Below, piece after piece: positions 61,855-64,000 of a stretch of 64,000 bases of DNA. Under the pieces are notes generated by a model. The model was not told the DNA's origin, did not search any database, and saw only the letters and a list, made by a program, of their open reading frames with translations. Position numbers and translations under genes: made by a program. Positions within the stretch are counted from its first letter, which is position 1. Each line of letters starts with the position of its first letter. Origin of the DNA: Stichopus chloronotus (taxonomy: Eukaryota; Echinodermata; Holothuroidea; Aspidochirotida; Stichopodidae); contig CM037840.1 of the NCBI GenBank assembly GCA_021234535.1, forward strand, positions 6,210,835 to 6,274,834, written 5' to 3'.

Positions 61855-62050
61855 TTTGCCACCATGACTTAGCCCCCCCCCCCCCTCCGAAGAAAAAGTC
61901 TGCATGGTTACGCCACTGACATGGCCCCTAGTACACGAAGCCATATTCAGTTGCCTAAAGGCGCTTTCACACCGAAAGCGAAACTTAAAGCGTTTTTGAA
62001 ATACCTCATTGATAACCATCGTCAAACCAGGGGCGTAACCAGCTTTTTGT
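61855..62050. mobile_element. Two facing hAT-like ends
   Basis: GGTTACGCCACTG at 61908-61920 and CAGGGGCGTAACCAG at 62028-62042 resemble the CAGNGGCGTAACCA terminal motif of many hAT elements, facing away from each other. They look like ends of two neighbouring decayed insertions. A C-run (61874-61886) is nearby. Confidence 0.4.
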
Positions 62051-62985
62051 GAAGGGACAAAATCGACTCATGGTCCTTATTCTTTAACACCTTCCTGGGG
62101 TATGGGTATGAGGGAAGGGGTGTACCCCTCTAAGGGCTAAAGCCAGGATTTCAAATCAGTCAGTCCACAGATACGTGGTATGAGGAGAAGTCTAAGGGAT
62201 GGAGCATACCTCTGCCTAAAAATGATCATTTTGTCTTTCATTGCCCAATCATGGCCCAAAATTGACTCTTTTTCTCATACCTGAACCGATCAACCTAAAT
62301 AAAGGTTTCAGGACGAAGAAAATATTGGAGGGGACTGATTGCCAGCAGGACTATCTTGAAGCGGAGCGCCACCATCAGCCCGTGCGTGCAAGAAAATGTT
62401 TAGCTTTTCAAACCCTCCCGATGGCCGGAAACGGCACTTCCACTTCCCGGGTGTTCCCAGCTGCATGTACCCAACTATTGAAATAGGGATCTCATACCTG
62501 CAATTACTCTATAAGAGATAAAAATCAATTTAAGAAAAATAGTATCAAAGGTAGGGTTGGAAAAGATAGAGACACATTGCTTCCAGAACCTCGTACAAAG
62601 CTAATATCCAAGGTTTTAAATGATTAGTTGGGGAGCCGTATTGCCAATGCGTCCTGAGTGAAATAAATATGCCGACCGCTCTACTGCGGATAGCATCCCC
62701 TTGTCTCATAAATGCAGGCTCACGAATGGCCAATCGATACCTCGAATTAACTATTCCACACCTTTATGAACATCGTGTTTCAATTGTGTGGTTAATCTGT
62801 TTTGTTTTAGTTTTCAGTATCACACTTGTGTGACCAGATTCCCGATTCCCCATTTTCCCAGTCCCCTACCCCAACTCTGTCAACTTATCATCCTTCCCTC
62901 CCCTCGTTTTCTTTTTTTTTCCCTCCTTATTTTCAACATCATCCATCGAGCCCGCAATATTTTTGTTGGGGACAAGTAGCCGGGA
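62050..62985. other. Region without genes
   Basis: Short open frames occur but no recognisable protein. A CT-rich tract is at 62855-62930. Confidence 0.45.
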
Positions 62986-64000
62986 TGAAACAACTCGTCA
63001 AAATGGCAAAATTAAGAACACTGTCATTTTGCGGAGTCTGGACATTTCGTTAAAATAGCAAAATTATTGCCAAGGTTGAACAACAATTAGCATTTTGTCA
63101 AGATCATAACTAAGACCAAATGACAATTTTCTTTGGAAGCGCAGGAGGGACATGCAAAAGAAAAAAGAGCCATCTCGGCAAAATGTCAATTTTTTAGTAA
63201 AATTGACATTTTGACGAATTAATAAACTGTTCAAAAAGACAAAAATCTAAATATTGTTATTTTGCCGTTTTAGAACTTCTCGTCAAAATGGTTTAATTCC
63301 TGAAATGGCCAATCTGCCAACAGATCAAAATGGGAAAATTCGGAAAAGTGCCATTTTTGAAAATATGACGCATTTCGTCAAAACATTTGAAAAAAACTTA
63401 AATAACGTAGAAATGAGCCAAACTTATCCCCAAAATTTCTGCCAGATGTTGAATCACTTTGCATCCCCTTAATTTTTTTCCCATTGTGCTGGGGTAATAA
63501 TCGTAAGCTGTAGAATATTATCCTGCTTTACTTACCCCTAAACTTAGCAAAATTCTGAAAGCTGTCATTTTGCCAAGTTAAACTAACTGGTCAAACGGTA
63601 AAAGTCATAAAATTGTCATTTTGCCAAATTAAACATCTCGTAAAAATGGCACAACTTGGAAAATTGTATTTCGGCTAGTTACATCTTGGCAAAATGATAT
63701 ATTTTTTTTTCGAATTTTGCCATTTTGACAAGTTTTTCAATTTCGGCAACATGTCACTTGTTTACAATTTTGCCATTTTTAGAGATGTCAAAACTCGGCA
63801 AAGGGACAATTTTCTTAATTTTGCCATTTTGACGAGATGTTAGTCATCCCAGCAAAAAGACAATTTTCCATATTTTGGCAAGTTTATCAAAATGACAAAT
63901 TTTAGATTTTTGTTTTATGACGAGATCATTAAATCTTCAAAAAGTCAGTTTTACGAAAATTGTCATATTGCGGAGACAATGATTCTTTTTTCTTTCGCAT
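62986..64000. repeat. Two-orientation array of CATTTTGAC / GTCAAAATG words
   Basis: More than twenty copies of words such as CTCGTCAAAATGGCAAAATT and AATTTTGCCATTTTGACGAG occur in both orientations at irregular spacings of about 20-70 bp, to the end of the window. Neighbouring inverse copies could form many small hairpins. The short ORFs here are not genes. Confidence 0.75.

Overview
The window is animal nuclear DNA: AT-rich, split by spliceosomal introns with GT-AG junctions, and full of transposon relics, minisatellites and CA/TG microsatellites. Two vertebrate-like conserved genes, together with Ty3/gypsy, BEL/Pao, LINE, hAT and MITE debris, suggest an aquatic invertebrate. My guess is a deuterostome such as an echinoderm, but no single sequence here proves that. 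All protein comparisons are from memory; no search was run.

Two real genes are visible, facing each other and converging at about 11.6-16.0 kb. On the + strand (3258 to about 11557) is the 3' part of a THRAP3/BCLAF1-family gene, an RS/RG-rich nuclear RNA-processing and transcription factor. It has a large RS exon, an RG-rich exon with the family hallmark, and two small terminal exons. Its 5' exons are not visible and probably lie to the left of the window. On the - strand (40798 down to 15958) is a complete MTMR9 gene, the catalytically dead myotubularin. I reconstructed 14 coding exons whose phases all join, giving 545 residues. Its active-site loop has Gly in place of Cys and Val in place of Arg.

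The rest is repeat-derived. 0-3 kb holds two minisatellites: a ~42-bp unit with 332-bp higher-order periodicity, and a ~35-bp unit. 6.2-7.9 kb is an interspersed repeat (family B) cut by an 847-bp hAT element with a perfect 8-bp target duplication. MTMR9 introns hold a LINE reverse transcriptase split by an array (17.4-19.0 kb), a BEL/Pao gag fragment and an unidentified decayed ORF (29.7-32.4 kb). 40-54 kb is intergenic, with MITEs, family B, family A and an L1-type ORF1 relic. 57 kb holds a LINE tail next to a MITE that is about 98% identical to one at 39.9 kb. 59.3-61.8 kb is a 5'-truncated Ty3/gypsy element with RT, RNase H, a DD35E integrase, a polypurine tract and the start of a 3' LTR. 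63-64 kb is a two-orientation array of CATTTTGAC-like words.

The most distinctive feature is repeat family A, found in at least eight places. Its ~100-bp monomers carry the word AGGTCAAAGGTCA, a perfect DR1 nuclear-receptor half-site pair. Several copies share one composite order: array, then a TG/CA microsatellite, then a GATTCCTTGCC inverted repeat.
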